This document shows, in pieces, positions 1-7,588 of a stretch of DNA of 26,087 nucleotides (the first letter of the stretch is position 1; each line of letters begins with the position of its first letter). The notes below the pieces were generated by a model. That model was not told where the DNA came from, did no database searches, and saw only the letters and a list, made by a program, of their open reading frames with translations. This stretch comes from Bacillota bacterium (lineage in GTDB: Bacteria; Bacillota; Clostridia; Peptostreptococcales; Anaerovoracaceae), in the NCBI GenBank assembly GCA_017523605.1, contig JAFWVZ010000111.1, forward strand, positions 1 through 26,087. The letters are read 5' to 3'. The translations under genes and the position numbers were made by a program.

Positions 1-516
1 ACCATGCTGCTCGGCTACAGGGACTATACAGGCCGCGAGCCCATGAAGCAGATCTCCTGGAACCAGACTGCAAAGGTCGGCAGGCTGATGGTGCGTCAGA
101 ACGACTTCACCACGGACCGTATCGCCATGGTCCTTGTAAACATGGTCAGCACCATGCGTCCTCAGATGGAGGAGTGCCTTAAGATCGTGCGCACTGTCTG
201 CGAGCAGCTGGAGGACGCCAAGATACCTTACGCAATGATGTCCAACGGAGACCTGTTCTCCATCCGCGAAGGGATAGGCAGGGAGCACCTGTTCTTCATC
301 CTCCGCAGGATCGGAATAGCCAGGCCCGCCGGATTCATGTCGTTCGAAAGCGTCGTGGAAAGCTGCGTGGACCGCAGACGCAGCAACTGCTGCTATATAG
401 TAATTACGCCTTCCGTAAGTCCGGAGACGGCTTCCGTAATAGATTACCTCGGTAGCCATGCCGAGACACGTCCGGTGGTAATGGTCCCGGACGGGAACGG
501 AGCAAGCGTCCTATGA
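1..516 (+). CDS. DUF58 domain protein, C-terminal part (5' end outside window)
   Basis: The frame is open from the first base, so the gene starts upstream of the window. The visible 171 or so residues begin with the hallmark DUF58 segment: G-Y-R-D-Y-x-G-R-E-P followed by I-S-W-N-Q-T-A and G-R-L-M-V-R, which corresponds to the family pattern of a GD.pR.IdW..sAr.g.L.vre stretch. The rest resembles the von Willebrand A-like half of these proteins. DUF58 proteins usually pair with a MoxR AAA+ ATPase, which would be expected just upstream but is not visible. The stop overlaps the next start in an ATGA arrangement (513-516), so the two are translationally coupled. Another DUF58 gene lies at 9586-10800. 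The molecular role is not established by sequence. Confidence 0.85.
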   Translation, partial: TMLLGYRDYTGREPMKQISWNQTAKVGRLMVRQNDFTTDRIAMVLVNMVSTMRPQMEECLKIVRTVCEQLEDAKIPYAMMSNGDLFSIREGIGREHLFFILRRIGIARPAGFMSFESVVESCVDRRRSNCCYIVITPSVSPETASVIDYLGSHAETRPVVMVPDGNGASVL

Positions 517-1841
517 AGATCGCGGAAAAGAACATCAGCATATCGGCTCTTTACGCTCCTGTACGCGTTTGTGCGGACATGTCTTTCTATTTCTATGCCC
601 TTGCGCTTTTGTCTCTTACTGTGGCGTACTACGCGTCCAGCGGCGGCAAGGTCTACGGAGTGATAACGAACATTACGTCACCGTGGGCGCTGCAGATAGG
701 CGTGCTTCTGGCATCCAGCTTTGCTTTGGGATTCCTGACGGTACACATTAAAAGCGCTCCGCTTCGTTTTGTGATTTCGCTTCTTCCCGGTCTCAGTTTC
801 CTCATGAACCCGTTCCGGCCGGTATTTCTGGTCCACGCGGCAGCATGGGCTTACTATGTGATCTACATGACCATAGGAAACTTCGAGGAATACCTGGACG
901 TCTACAGGCGGCGCATAAAGCTTATGCTGATAATGGCACTCGTCCTTACAGGTCTCCTCATAATATTCCGCTTCAGCAACGATGCCTGGTACGGCAGCAA
1001 GCTTCTGGGAGGAGAAGAGTACGGATTATTCTTCTTTGTTCTTGCCGTTGCTTCGCTGCGCGGAATGAGGCTTGGTTTCGGGGCCACCGGCAGGCTTAGG
1101 GCGATGGACACCGCCTTCGTAGTGGCTCTGCCGGTACTGCTTACAGCTGCGGTACTTCTTTTCAGCGGAGCGGTCCCGGTCATAACTTATCTTTTCAAGC
1201 AGCTTACCCGTGTTCTGGCCTATCTGTACAGCCTGCTGTTCCCGCAGAAGGAAACGCCGGACATTTCCCAGCTGCCGGATGAAGATGGAGGTCTTCCCGC
1301 GGAAACGCCTATCATAGATCCTAATGCCGTGAAGGAGGACATCGAGACTGAGCCCATAGACGGAGAAGACCCTCATATCCGTGTTTCCAGCAATACTTTG
1401 TTCTGGATACTGATAGTCATCCTGATCGTTTTCCTGGTGATCATAGCCGTAAGGCTTCTGCGCAGCAAGCGCTCCGATCCTGTAAAGTCCGGCCGCGCTC
1501 ACGAGCGCATAGAAAGGATACCTTTCGAAGGGCTCAGGCACCGCAGATCCGCGGACACAGCTCTTTCCGCCAACGTAAGGCAGATCCGCAAGATATACCG
1601 TGTCTATCTGGAGCAGGTCTTTTCGCGGCATGCAAGGCTTGGTCCTTCCGATACTTCCCGGGACGTGCTGGATCTTTCGGAGGATTTCTCCGGCCTTCTG
1701 GAGAACAAGACGCTTCGGGAGATCTACATCGCCGCGCGTTACGGCGACCCGGATGTCGTAACGTCCGAACAGACTGCTGAGGCAAGGCGGTGCCTTAACA
1801 CGCTTCTTTCGGCCAGGAGCGGCGCGGCACAGCATCAGTGA
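513..1841 (+). CDS. Multi-pass membrane protein of a MoxR/DUF58 operon, DUF4129-like C-terminus
   Basis: The protein has 442 residues. About seven hydrophobic segments lie at roughly residues 24-41, 58-76, 85-98, 103-121, 137-153, 170-183 and 200-220. An acidic, proline-containing loop (about 245-290) follows, then a last membrane helix at about 296-314. The charged C-terminal domain (about 330-440) contains an R-x-I-x-K-x-Y-R-x-Y-L motif and resembles the DUF4129-type tails found next to MoxR/DUF58 genes. No transglutaminase core with Cys-His-Asp was recognised. The start overlaps the DUF58 stop by four bases. The same architecture recurs at 10797-12083. The family assignment of the tail is an inference from helix pattern and context. 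Confidence 0.8.
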   Translation: MKIAEKNISISALYAPVRVCADMSFYFYALALLSLTVAYYASSGGKVYGVITNITSPWALQIGVLLASSFALGFLTVHIKSAPLRFVISLLPGLSFLMNPFRPVFLVHAAAWAYYVIYMTIGNFEEYLDVYRRRIKLMLIMALVLTGLLIIFRFSNDAWYGSKLLGGEEYGLFFFVLAVASLRGMRLGFGATGRLRAMDTAFVVALPVLLTAAVLLFSGAVPVITYLFKQLTRVLAYLYSLLFPQKETPDISQLPDEDGGLPAETPIIDPNAVKEDIETEPIDGEDPHIRVSSNTLFWILIVILIVFLVIIAVRLLRSKRSDPVKSGRAHERIERIPFEGLRHRRSADTALSANVRQIRKIYRVYLEQVFSRHARLGPSDTSRDVLDLSEDFSGLLENKTLREIYIAARYGDPDVVTSEQTAEARRCLNTLLSARSGAAQHQ

Positions 1842-1845
1842 ACAC

Positions 1846-1882
1846 AAGAGACAGCGGAACGAACGCTGTCTCTTTATATTTT
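1846..1882 (+). terminator. Rho-independent terminator after the first DUF58 operon
   Basis: A perfect 11-bp stem (1846-1856 with 1864-1874, AAGAGACAGCG against CGCTGTCTCTT) has a 7-base loop and is followed by a T-rich tail. It begins five bases after the stop codon of the membrane protein gene. Confidence 0.85.
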
Positions 1883-1901
1883 GCGGTCCGGAATGTGATG
1901 A

Positions 1902-1931
1902 TTGTTTTTTGCCGAAGGTGTTTTGTATAAT
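1902..1931 (+). promoter_or_regulatory. Candidate sigma-A promoter for the surface protein gene
   Basis: A perfect TATAAT is at 1926-1931, with TTGTTT at 1902-1907 and an 18-base spacer. It lies between the upstream terminator and the ribosome site AAAGGAG at about 1959-1965 that serves the ATG at 1974. Confidence 0.6.
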
Positions 1932-1973
1932 ATACTTGTTAAGGTATAGATCCGTATGAAAGGAGACAGCATC

Positions 1974-3446
1974 ATGAAAAAGTTCTCTGCATTGTTTCTT
2001 GTTCTGATCTTAGTTGCCGGATGTCTTTGCCCGGTGTTCGCCGCCGGCGGCCCGCAGAAACCGGAGATCACCGGTAACGGACCCTACTGCTATCTGAATG
2101 TCGGAGACGAAGTGCATCTTTGGGTGGATGCTGAATCTAAGGACGGCGGTACTCTGACCTATCAGTGGTACAGCACCACGGTCGACGACATCACTACCAT
2201 CCGCGCAATAGACGGCGCCACAAGCAAAGAATACAGTTATAAAGCGACCAAAGGCGGGATAACATTTTTTTGCTGCGGAGTCTGGAACAACGTCGGCGGA
2301 GTGCAGTCCGAACCAGTGTACAGCAGGCTTATAAGAGTATGGATATCGCCTATGGATCCTGTCATCGACAGCACCGGACCCGACGTCCACATGAAGGTGG
2401 GCAGCGAGACCGGCGTATGGTGTCAGGCTACGGTCGGGGAACAGGGAACGCTTACCTATCAGTGGTATAAGACCAACGTCAACGATATCACCACCATCCG
2501 CGCCATAGACGGAGCCACAAGCAGTGATCTGGATCTTAAACAGGACTATCCGGAGGTAGCGTACTACTGCTGCGCTGTATGGAACAACATTAACGGCAAG
2601 CAGTCGGATCCTGTATACAGCAGACTTATCAGAGTGGAGTTCTTCGATCCCGAACCTGCGGTGCCTGTAATAACCGGTACCGGACCGGACGTCCACATGA
2701 AGGTAAATGACGAGACCGCGGTATGGTGCGATGCCAAGTCCCAGGACGGAGGAACGCTTACCTATCAGTGGTACAGCTCCGATACGAACGATATTTCAAC
2801 GATCAGGGCGATCGACGGAGCCACGCAGGCAACCTACGAATTCAAAAAGGATCAGCCGGAGCTTAAGTATTACTGCTGCGGAGTCTGGAACAACAAGGAC
2901 GGAAAGCAGTCGGCGCCTGTTTACAGCAGGATGGTAAGGGTGGAGATCTTCTCCGACGAACCTGATCCGCCCGAAACTGAGACCGTACAGGCCATCGAGA
3001 TAATGGAGATGCCGTACAAACTGGAGTATCAGGACGGAGAGCCTCTGGATCTTAAAGGCCTTAAGGTAAGGGTGCTTACGGACATTGGATTTTTCGACCT
3101 GTCCGACGGTGAAAAACTCACCGCAACGCAGCCGGACTACAATAATCCCGGGACCCAGATCATGATCTTATCCTATGAGGGTGTGTCTGATACGTTCGAG
3201 ATAACCGTAAAGGCAAAGGAAGCGCCTGTTCCGGATCCGAACCAGAATACGACTCCGGATCCCGGTCAGAACACTGCTCCGGACCCCGGTCAGAACACTG
3301 CTCCGGATCCGAATCAGAATACCGTTCCGGAACCGAATAACGGCGGAGAGAAAAAGTCCGCAGGATTCGTTCCTTACGTCTGCGCGGCGGCAGGTGTGAT
3401 AGTCGGCGGTGCAGCGGTGTACTTCATTACACGTAAAAAGAAGTAA
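1974..3446 (+). CDS. Secreted, membrane-anchored surface protein with three Ig-like repeats and a Big_3-like domain
   Basis: The 490-residue product has an N-terminal signal (MKK, then a hydrophobic stretch to about residue 24). Three 94-residue repeats follow at about residues 32-125, 131-224 and 233-326. Each repeat carries G-T-L-T-Y-Q-W-Y, then T-I-R-A-I-D-G-A-T, an adjacent Cys-Cys before x-V-W-N-N, and P-V-Y-S-R. A bacterial Ig group-3-like domain (about 340-418, with LEYQDGEPLDLKGLKV) comes next, then a proline-rich PDPxQNTx linker and a C-terminal membrane helix ending in RKKK. There is no LPxTG motif. VAGC at residues 14-17 is a plausible lipobox, so lipidation at Cys17 is an alternative to cleavage after VFA. 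The ATG at 1974 is preferred over 1956 because AAAGGAG is correctly spaced before it. The gene is monocistronic. A role in adhesion or cell-surface interaction is inferred only. Confidence 0.85.
   Translation: MKKFSALFLVLILVAGCLCPVFAAGGPQKPEITGNGPYCYLNVGDEVHLWVDAESKDGGTLTYQWYSTTVDDITTIRAIDGATSKEYSYKATKGGITFFCCGVWNNVGGVQSEPVYSRLIRVWISPMDPVIDSTGPDVHMKVGSETGVWCQATVGEQGTLTYQWYKTNVNDITTIRAIDGATSSDLDLKQDYPEVAYYCCAVWNNINGKQSDPVYSRLIRVEFFDPEPAVPVITGTGPDVHMKVNDETAVWCDAKSQDGGTLTYQWYSSDTNDISTIRAIDGATQATYEFKKDQPELKYYCCGVWNNKDGKQSAPVYSRMVRVEIFSDEPDPPETETVQAIEIMEMPYKLEYQDGEPLDLKGLKVRVLTDIGFFDLSDGEKLTATQPDYNNPGTQIMILSYEGVSDTFEITVKAKEAPVPDPNQNTTPDPGQNTAPDPGQNTAPDPNQNTVPEPNNGGEKKSAGFVPYVCAAAGVIVGGAAVYFITRKKK
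2067..2951 (+). repeat. Three tandem 282-bp units encoding Ig-like domains
   Basis: Units lie at 2067-2348, 2364-2645 and 2670-2951, each encoding 94 residues and separated by short linkers of 5 and 8 residues. The central TYQWY and IRAIDGAT portions and the CCxVWNN portion are almost unchanged between units, which indicates duplication within the gene. Units 2 and 3 are more alike at the start (GPDVHMKV in both) than unit 1. Confidence 0.9.
3231..3326 (+). repeat. Four 24-bp tandem repeats (PDPxQNTx linker)
   Basis: Four in-frame 24-base copies start at 3231, 3255, 3279 and 3303 and encode PDPNQNTT, PDPGQNTA, PDPGQNTA and PDPNQNTV. A degenerate fifth copy (PEPNN) follows. They form a flexible wall-spanning linker just before the C-terminal anchor. 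Because whole units keep the frame, copy number could vary without breaking the protein. Confidence 0.9.
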
Positions 3447-3462
3447 AACCAGTTCACAGGGT

Positions 3463-3492
3463 AAAAAAGAGAGGCTTTTGCCTCTCTTTTTT
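3463..3492 (+). terminator. Rho-independent terminator of the surface protein gene
   Basis: A perfect 13-bp hairpin (3463-3475 with 3480-3492) has a TTTT loop, and its 3' arm ends in six T residues. It lies 16 bases after the stop codon. The A-rich 5' arm means it could also stop transcription from the other strand. Confidence 0.93.
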
Positions 3493-3606
3493 ATTCCGGA
3501 TCACTAAAATGGGTAGTATTCTTCCTGAAAATATGTTCCAATGCTTCCTGTTAGTCCGGGACAGCATGAAACATAATTCATATAAAAAAGGAAGGATGAT
3601 TCAGAA

Positions 3607-3939
3607 ATGCTAGTCACAGATCTTAAATCGGTAGGCAACAAATTGTTCGAATACAGGAAAGGGCATGGGCTTACGCAGGAACAGGCTGCGGAAAAAGCGT
3701 CCGTTTCCGCAAGGACTTACGCAAACATAGAACGCGGCAACGTAAACATGAGAGTGAGTACGCTGCTCAGGATATGCAAGGCTCTGGGAATTACACCGGA
3801 CGACCTGTTTACGGAGACGCCAAAGGAGCTTAACGAGCAGTATCTGGACGTAATGTCCGCGCTGCAGGCAAAAGGCGACAAGGTACAGGAAAGCGCCTAC
3901 GACTTACTAGCGTTATATCTTAGATCTTTGGAAAAATAA
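3607..3939 (+). CDS. XRE-family helix-turn-helix regulator
   Basis: The protein has 110 residues. The HTH_3 domain occupies about residues 9-64: LFEYRKGHGLTQEQAAEKA, then SARTYANIERG as recognition helix and turn, and LLRICKALGITPDDLF, a classic Cro/CI ending. A short C-terminal helical tail (about 70-110) has no recognised sensor domain. The ribosome site GAAGGA is at 3591-3596. The earlier ATG at 3595 runs into a stop after five codons and is not used. The gene stands alone and is convergent with the cysteine peptidase gene at 4023-4616. Its target is unknown. The inverted repeat in the peptidase promoter (4645-4695) is a reasonable candidate, but this is inference. Confidence 0.9.
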   Translation: MLVTDLKSVGNKLFEYRKGHGLTQEQAAEKASVSARTYANIERGNVNMRVSTLLRICKALGITPDDLFTETPKELNEQYLDVMSALQAKGDKVQESAYDLLALYLRSLEK

Positions 3940-3970
3940 CAGACTGACGGATAAAAGAAACATGCAAATG

Positions 3971-3998
3971 AAAAACGAAGCTTCAGGCTTTGTATTTT
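3971..3998. terminator. Bidirectional terminator between the regulator and the peptidase gene
   Basis: ACGAAGC (3975-3981) pairs with GCTTTGT (3987-3993) with one G-U pair and a five-base loop. It is flanked by AAAAA on the left and ATTTT on the right, so both convergent genes end in a hairpin plus U-run. Confidence 0.65.
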
Positions 3999-4022
3999 GC
4001 TGTTGTGTACGCGGGCAGAGCG

Positions 4023-4616
4023 TCAGGCCTTAGGCTTAAGGTATGTTACGGAAATGCCGAGTATTCCTCTGTAGAGCAGATACCTGTCTTCTTTGGAATA
4101 GCCGTCGCGCACCTTAAAGAACAGGAACCTTTTTCCTAAGGGACCGACTGCGTATTCTTCCAGCCCGTAGGCCGTTACGGTATGATCCCTGTACTGACCG
4201 GAGAAGCCTATGTTAAGAAGCACCGGTCTGCCTGAAAGTATCTCCTTGACTGCCCGTCTTTTTGCAAAAAGGCTGCTCCGGGCAGTAAGCCCTGAAGATA
4301 CAGCGTTTAGGCACTTTCTTACAAAAGGCGCTTCTTTTCCGAGTCTGGTATAGTAATCTGTGGTTCCGTTTACGGTCCTGGTAAAACCGTTTTTTGCTAC
4401 GTCCAGGCAGTGCTCCAAAGAAGTGTCGAAAGAACTTGTTCCTCCGGAAGCGAACGCTGCCAGACATGCCGCACCGCATACTCCGCAGCCGTTAAGCTCC
4501 TGTATTACGTACGCAGGAACTCTGCTGCCGTCTATGCACACGGAGCGTATTCTTTTTATGCTTTGTCCGGGTCTTGTATCTTTCAGGTACAAGACAGGGT
4601 CTTTTATTGCTGTCAT
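4023..4616 (-). CDS. C39-like papain-fold cysteine peptidase
   Basis: The protein has 197 residues. Candidate catalytic residues are Cys47 (in G-C-G-V-C-G-A-A-C-L-A-A-F, matching the CGPAA-type nucleophile motif), His145 (Y-R-D-H-T-V-T-A-Y-G, matching the H-x-V-x-x-x-G-Y block) and Asp171 (V-R-D-G-Y). Gln39 may form the oxyanion hole. Together these support the peptidase C39-like fold (PF13529-like). No signal peptide, membrane helix, ABC domain or wall-binding repeat is visible, so the product looks cytoplasmic. No bacteriocin precursor was found next to it. The ribosome site GGAGAG is well placed before the ATG on the minus strand. The substrate is unknown. A transglutaminase-like role is possible but less likely. 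Confidence 0.7.
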   Translation of the reverse strand: MTAIKDPVLYLKDTRPGQSIKRIRSVCIDGSRVPAYVIQELNGCGVCGAACLAAFASGGTSSFDTSLEHCLDVAKNGFTRTVNGTTDYYTRLGKEAPFVRKCLNAVSSGLTARSSLFAKRRAVKEILSGRPVLLNIGFSGQYRDHTVTAYGLEEYAVGPLGKRFLFFKVRDGYSKEDRYLLYRGILGISVTYLKPKA

Positions 4617-4644
4617 CCGGTCTCTCCATTATTCAGGACGCGCG

Positions 4645-4700
4645 GTAAACGGTCCGGAACTGATTACATAACTATACCACAGTCCGGCCGTTTACGCCAA
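4645..4700 (-). promoter_or_regulatory. Promoter of the cysteine peptidase gene inside a long inverted repeat
   Basis: On the minus strand, an extended -10 (TGG then TATAGT, 4676-4671) lies 18 bases after TTGGCG (4700-4695). An imperfect inverted repeat flanks the -10. The left arm 4645-4662 pairs with the right arm 4680-4695 through GTAAACGG, CCGG and ACTG blocks with two single-base bulges. A regulator bound there would cover the promoter. Confidence 0.55.
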
Positions 4701-4720
4701 CGGAGGCGTTCATCGGAGGG

Positions 4721-4795
4721 CGGGTTAAACCCGGGAGTTCAAATATCTTTACCATTCAGATAATTGCCTGTCGTTAATCAAATTGTTAATATAAT
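4721..4795 (+). promoter_or_regulatory. Palindrome and candidate promoter upstream of the acyl-CoA operon
   Basis: The 4617-4852 gap holds, besides the peptidase promoter, a perfect palindrome CGGGTT-A-AACCCG at 4721-4733. It also holds a plus-strand promoter candidate with TATAAT at 4790-4795. A -35 of TTGCCT at 4764-4769 is 20 bases from that -10. Paired instead with TAATAT at 4788-4793 the spacing is 18. The exact hexamers are therefore uncertain. The palindrome is a possible operator for the operon beginning at 4853. Confidence 0.4.
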
Positions 4796-4852
4796 ATCGA
4801 AGGAATGTATTTTTGTCCATATCAGCGTTCCGATGCGCGGGAGGTGTGTTTC

Positions 4853-6400
4853 ATGATCGAATTGACAGCAAGAGAAGCAGCCGAAAAGATAAAGGATAAC
4901 GCAACTATAGCTATCGTGGGCATGGGCCTTTCGGGATTCCCGGATGAGATCGCCAGAGCGATAGCAGACCGCTATAATGAGACCGGTCATCCAAAGGATC
5001 TTACGATAAAGCAGGGCAGTGCCATAGGTGATTTTAAGGAGCGCGGTACTACACGCTTCGGCATAGAAGGCCTTGTAAAGGAGTATACGGGCGCGCACAT
5101 AGGGGCAGCCCGCGGGCTTATAAAACTAGCTAACGAGGGCAAGATACAGTGCCACTGCCTGCCGCAGGGAATGATAGTCAACCAATGGCGCGAGATAGCC
5201 TCGGGAAAGCCGGGATACCTCTCCAAGGTGGGGCTCCATACTTTTGTGGATCCTCGCTACGAAGGTGGATGCATGAACAAAGCGGCTAAGAATGATGTTG
5301 TAAAGCTGGTGGAGTTCCAGGGAGATGAATACCTGTTCTATCCGAGCTTTAAGCTGGACGTTGCACTTCTCCGCGGGATCACTGCAGACGAGAACGGAAA
5401 CATCACCTACGACCACGAACCTATGGTCCACGAAGGATTGGCGGCCGCAGAAGCCGCAAAAAAGAGCGGCGGAATAGTAATAGTGCAGGTGGAGTATCTG
5501 GCGCAAAAAGGAAGCCTTCCCCCGAAGAACGTAAAGATCCCCGGAGCCTTCGTGGATTACGTTGTCGTTGCAACGGATAAGAACGCCTGCTGGCAGTCTC
5601 AGGCAGGATATTATGATCCTTCATTCTGCGGGCTCGGAAGAAAGCCTGTGAAAAAGATAGCTCCGCTTCCGCTGGATGAAAGAAAAGTCATAGCCAGAAG
5701 GTGCGCCATGGAACTCAGAGACGGGTACATAATAAACATGGGCATCGGTCTTCCTATGGGCGTTGCGAGAGTGGCTGCTGAAGAGGGCTGCTTCGACAGG
5801 ATAATCACCAGCACCGAGAGCGGCATCGTGGGCGGAATAGCCGAAACTCCAAGCACCACAGCAAACGCAGAAGCGATAATAGACCACGGCGCAATGTTCG
5901 ACTTCATAGACGGCGGGGGAATAGACATGACCTGCCTAGGCATGGGCGAGCTTGACGCGGAGGGCAACGTAAACGTAAGCCGCTTCGCCGGCACCTACTA
6001 CGGTCCCGGAGGGTTCATAGACCTTACCCAGTGTTCCAAGAAAGTAGCGTTCTGCGGAACATTTACAGGTAAAGGCGAATATCTCGTAAAAGACGGAAAG
6101 ATAACGATAATAAAGGAAGGTACGATCAAAAAGATACTGCCGCATGTCGACCAGATAACCTTTAACGGCAATTACGTCCGTGAAGGCCAGGAGATAGTCT
6201 ACATTACGGAAAGATGCGTTCTTAAAGTGAGGGACGGCAAACTGGTCGTGACGGAGATAGCGCCCGGAATAGATTTCGAGACCCAGATAAAAGCGCTGGT
6301 AGATTTCGATCTTGAGATGGCTCCGGACTGCAAGCTGATGGATGAAGGCCTGTTCCGCGAAACATGGGGCGGGCTTGCGGAAGCCATGAACAGGAAGTAA
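4853..6400 (+). CDS. Acyl-CoA:carboxylate CoA-transferase (propionate CoA-transferase / YdiF family)
   Basis: The 515-residue protein is a fused alpha-beta CoA-transferase of the Pct/YdiF type, which moves CoA between acetyl-CoA or another acyl-CoA and a free acid through a glutamyl-CoA intermediate. The N-terminal half shows GMGLSGFP (about 23-30). The C-terminal half has the glycine loop N-M-G-I-G-L-P (about 295-301) and Glu322 in the catalytic T-E-S-G-I-V-G-G block. Length and the position of the Glu match propionate CoA-transferases. The ATG at 4853 is chosen because GGGAGG (4839-4844) sits eight bases before it, although the frame is open further upstream. It is first in an operon with an acyl-CoA dehydrogenase and two MaoC-like genes. 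The preferred acid cannot be read from the sequence. Confidence 0.9.
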   Translation: MIELTAREAAEKIKDNATIAIVGMGLSGFPDEIARAIADRYNETGHPKDLTIKQGSAIGDFKERGTTRFGIEGLVKEYTGAHIGAARGLIKLANEGKIQCHCLPQGMIVNQWREIASGKPGYLSKVGLHTFVDPRYEGGCMNKAAKNDVVKLVEFQGDEYLFYPSFKLDVALLRGITADENGNITYDHEPMVHEGLAAAEAAKKSGGIVIVQVEYLAQKGSLPPKNVKIPGAFVDYVVVATDKNACWQSQAGYYDPSFCGLGRKPVKKIAPLPLDERKVIARRCAMELRDGYIINMGIGLPMGVARVAAEEGCFDRIITSTESGIVGGIAETPSTTANAEAIIDHGAMFDFIDGGGIDMTCLGMGELDAEGNVNVSRFAGTYYGPGGFIDLTQCSKKVAFCGTFTGKGEYLVKDGKITIIKEGTIKKILPHVDQITFNGNYVREGQEIVYITERCVLKVRDGKLVVTEIAPGIDFETQIKALVDFDLEMAPDCKLMDEGLFRETWGGLAEAMNRK

Positions 6401-6412
6401 AGGTGCGATGCT

Positions 6413-7552
6413 ATGATACTAAGCAAAGAGATCCTGGAAGTGCAGGAAAAGGCCAGACGCATCGCAGAAGAAGAGTTTACAAAAGATGTTCTGGATGAGA
6501 TAGAATCCAGCGGTACATTTCCCCGGCGCATCCTGGAAAGAATGAGAGACGACGGGCTTACGGGCCTTAAGGTCCCGAAGGAGTACGGAGGCACGGATCT
6601 GGGAAACCTTGCTTACGTGGTGGCTCTGGAGGAACTTACCAGAAAGTGCGCCATCGCAGGCGTCTATCTGCAGAATCCGAATTCCAACGGCAGCGGTCCG
6701 CTCCTGCTCTACGGCACTGAGGAACAGAAAGAAAAATATCTGCCGAAAGTCGTGGATCTGGAGATAAGGATATGCTTTGCGCTTACGGAACCGGAGGCCG
6801 GTTCCGACGTAAGCGGGATGGCAACGCTTGCTGAAAAGGTCGACGGAGGTTATCTGCTTAACGGACGCAAATGTTTCATAAGCGGTGCCCAGCTGGCAGA
6901 CTATGCTGTATTGTTTGCTAAGACGGATAAGTATGCCGGGGCAAAAGGCATATCGGCATTCCTGGTCGATCTTCACGCCCCCGGGGTGTCCAGAGGGCTA
7001 CCGGAACACAAGATGGGCCTGGCCGGATATCCCATAGGCGATATCATTTTAGAGGATGTATTCATTCCCGCGGAAGACCTGATCGGCGAAGAGAATAAAG
7101 GCTTCGTAAACGCCATGAAGACTCTGGATAACGGGCGGCTTGCTGTCGCAGGGATCTCTTTGGGAGTTGCCAGGGGATGCCTGGAAGAAGCGATCAAATT
7201 CGCAAAACAGACGGAGCATAACGGAAGACCGCTTGCAAAGCAGCAGGCTGTAAGCTTCATGCTCGCCGACATGAACACCAAGGTAACGGCCATGCGGGAA
7301 CTGGTCTATTCCGCCGCGCAGCTTAAGGACGCCGGAGATCCTCAGGCAGGAGTACACGCGTCCATGGCTAAGTATTTCTGCAGCGAGACATGCAACCAGG
7401 TAGCTGCGGCAGCTCTGCAGATACATGGTGAATACGGATACATGAAAGGCTCCGAGATCGAGCGGAAATACAGGGACTGCAGGGTATTTACCATATTTGA
7501 AGGTTCCAGTCAGATCCAGCAGATGATAATTGCAGGGCAGATGCTGAGATAA
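6413..7552 (+). CDS. Acyl-CoA dehydrogenase
   Basis: The protein has 379 residues, the usual length of the soluble short/medium-chain family. It oxidises an acyl-CoA to the trans-2-enoyl-CoA using FAD. Visible signatures are C-F-A-L-T-E-P-E-A-G-S-D (FAD and substrate loop), N-G-R-K-C-F-I-S-G-A, D-N-G-R-L-A-V-A-G-I-S-L-G-V-A-R-G, and the C-terminal F-E-G-S-S-Q-I-Q with Glu363 as the likely catalytic base. It starts 12 bases after the CoA-transferase stop with a weak ribosome site (AAAGGTG), which suggests coupling. No electron-transfer flavoprotein gene is present in the window. The product would feed the MaoC-type hydratase encoded next. Confidence 0.93.
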   Translation: MILSKEILEVQEKARRIAEEEFTKDVLDEIESSGTFPRRILERMRDDGLTGLKVPKEYGGTDLGNLAYVVALEELTRKCAIAGVYLQNPNSNGSGPLLLYGTEEQKEKYLPKVVDLEIRICFALTEPEAGSDVSGMATLAEKVDGGYLLNGRKCFISGAQLADYAVLFAKTDKYAGAKGISAFLVDLHAPGVSRGLPEHKMGLAGYPIGDIILEDVFIPAEDLIGEENKGFVNAMKTLDNGRLAVAGISLGVARGCLEEAIKFAKQTEHNGRPLAKQQAVSFMLADMNTKVTAMRELVYSAAQLKDAGDPQAGVHASMAKYFCSETCNQVAAAALQIHGEYGYMKGSEIERKYRDCRVFTIFEGSSQIQQMIIAGQMLR

Positions 7553-7588
7553 CATGCGGCAGCCCGTTCACACGGGCAGGAGGGAGAA

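Noticed and set aside
513..1841. Transglutaminase-type protease in the first membrane protein
   Set aside because: Such proteins are common beside DUF58 genes, but no Cys-His-Asp transglutaminase core can be found between the helices.
2067..2951. Direct repeats considered as a CRISPR-like or mobile repeat array
   Set aside because: The repeats are in frame, 282 bases long and encode a protein domain, so they are a coding duplication.
4805..4852. N-terminal extension of the CoA-transferase from an earlier ATG
   Set aside because: The extra 16 residues do not match the family start, whereas GGGAGG is ideally spaced before the ATG at 4853.
4617..4852. Possible tRNA-like or small RNA element in the gap before the CoA-transferase
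   Set aside because: The GGGAGTTCAAATA stretch has no matching acceptor or anticodon arm. The visible structure is better explained by promoter and operator repeats.
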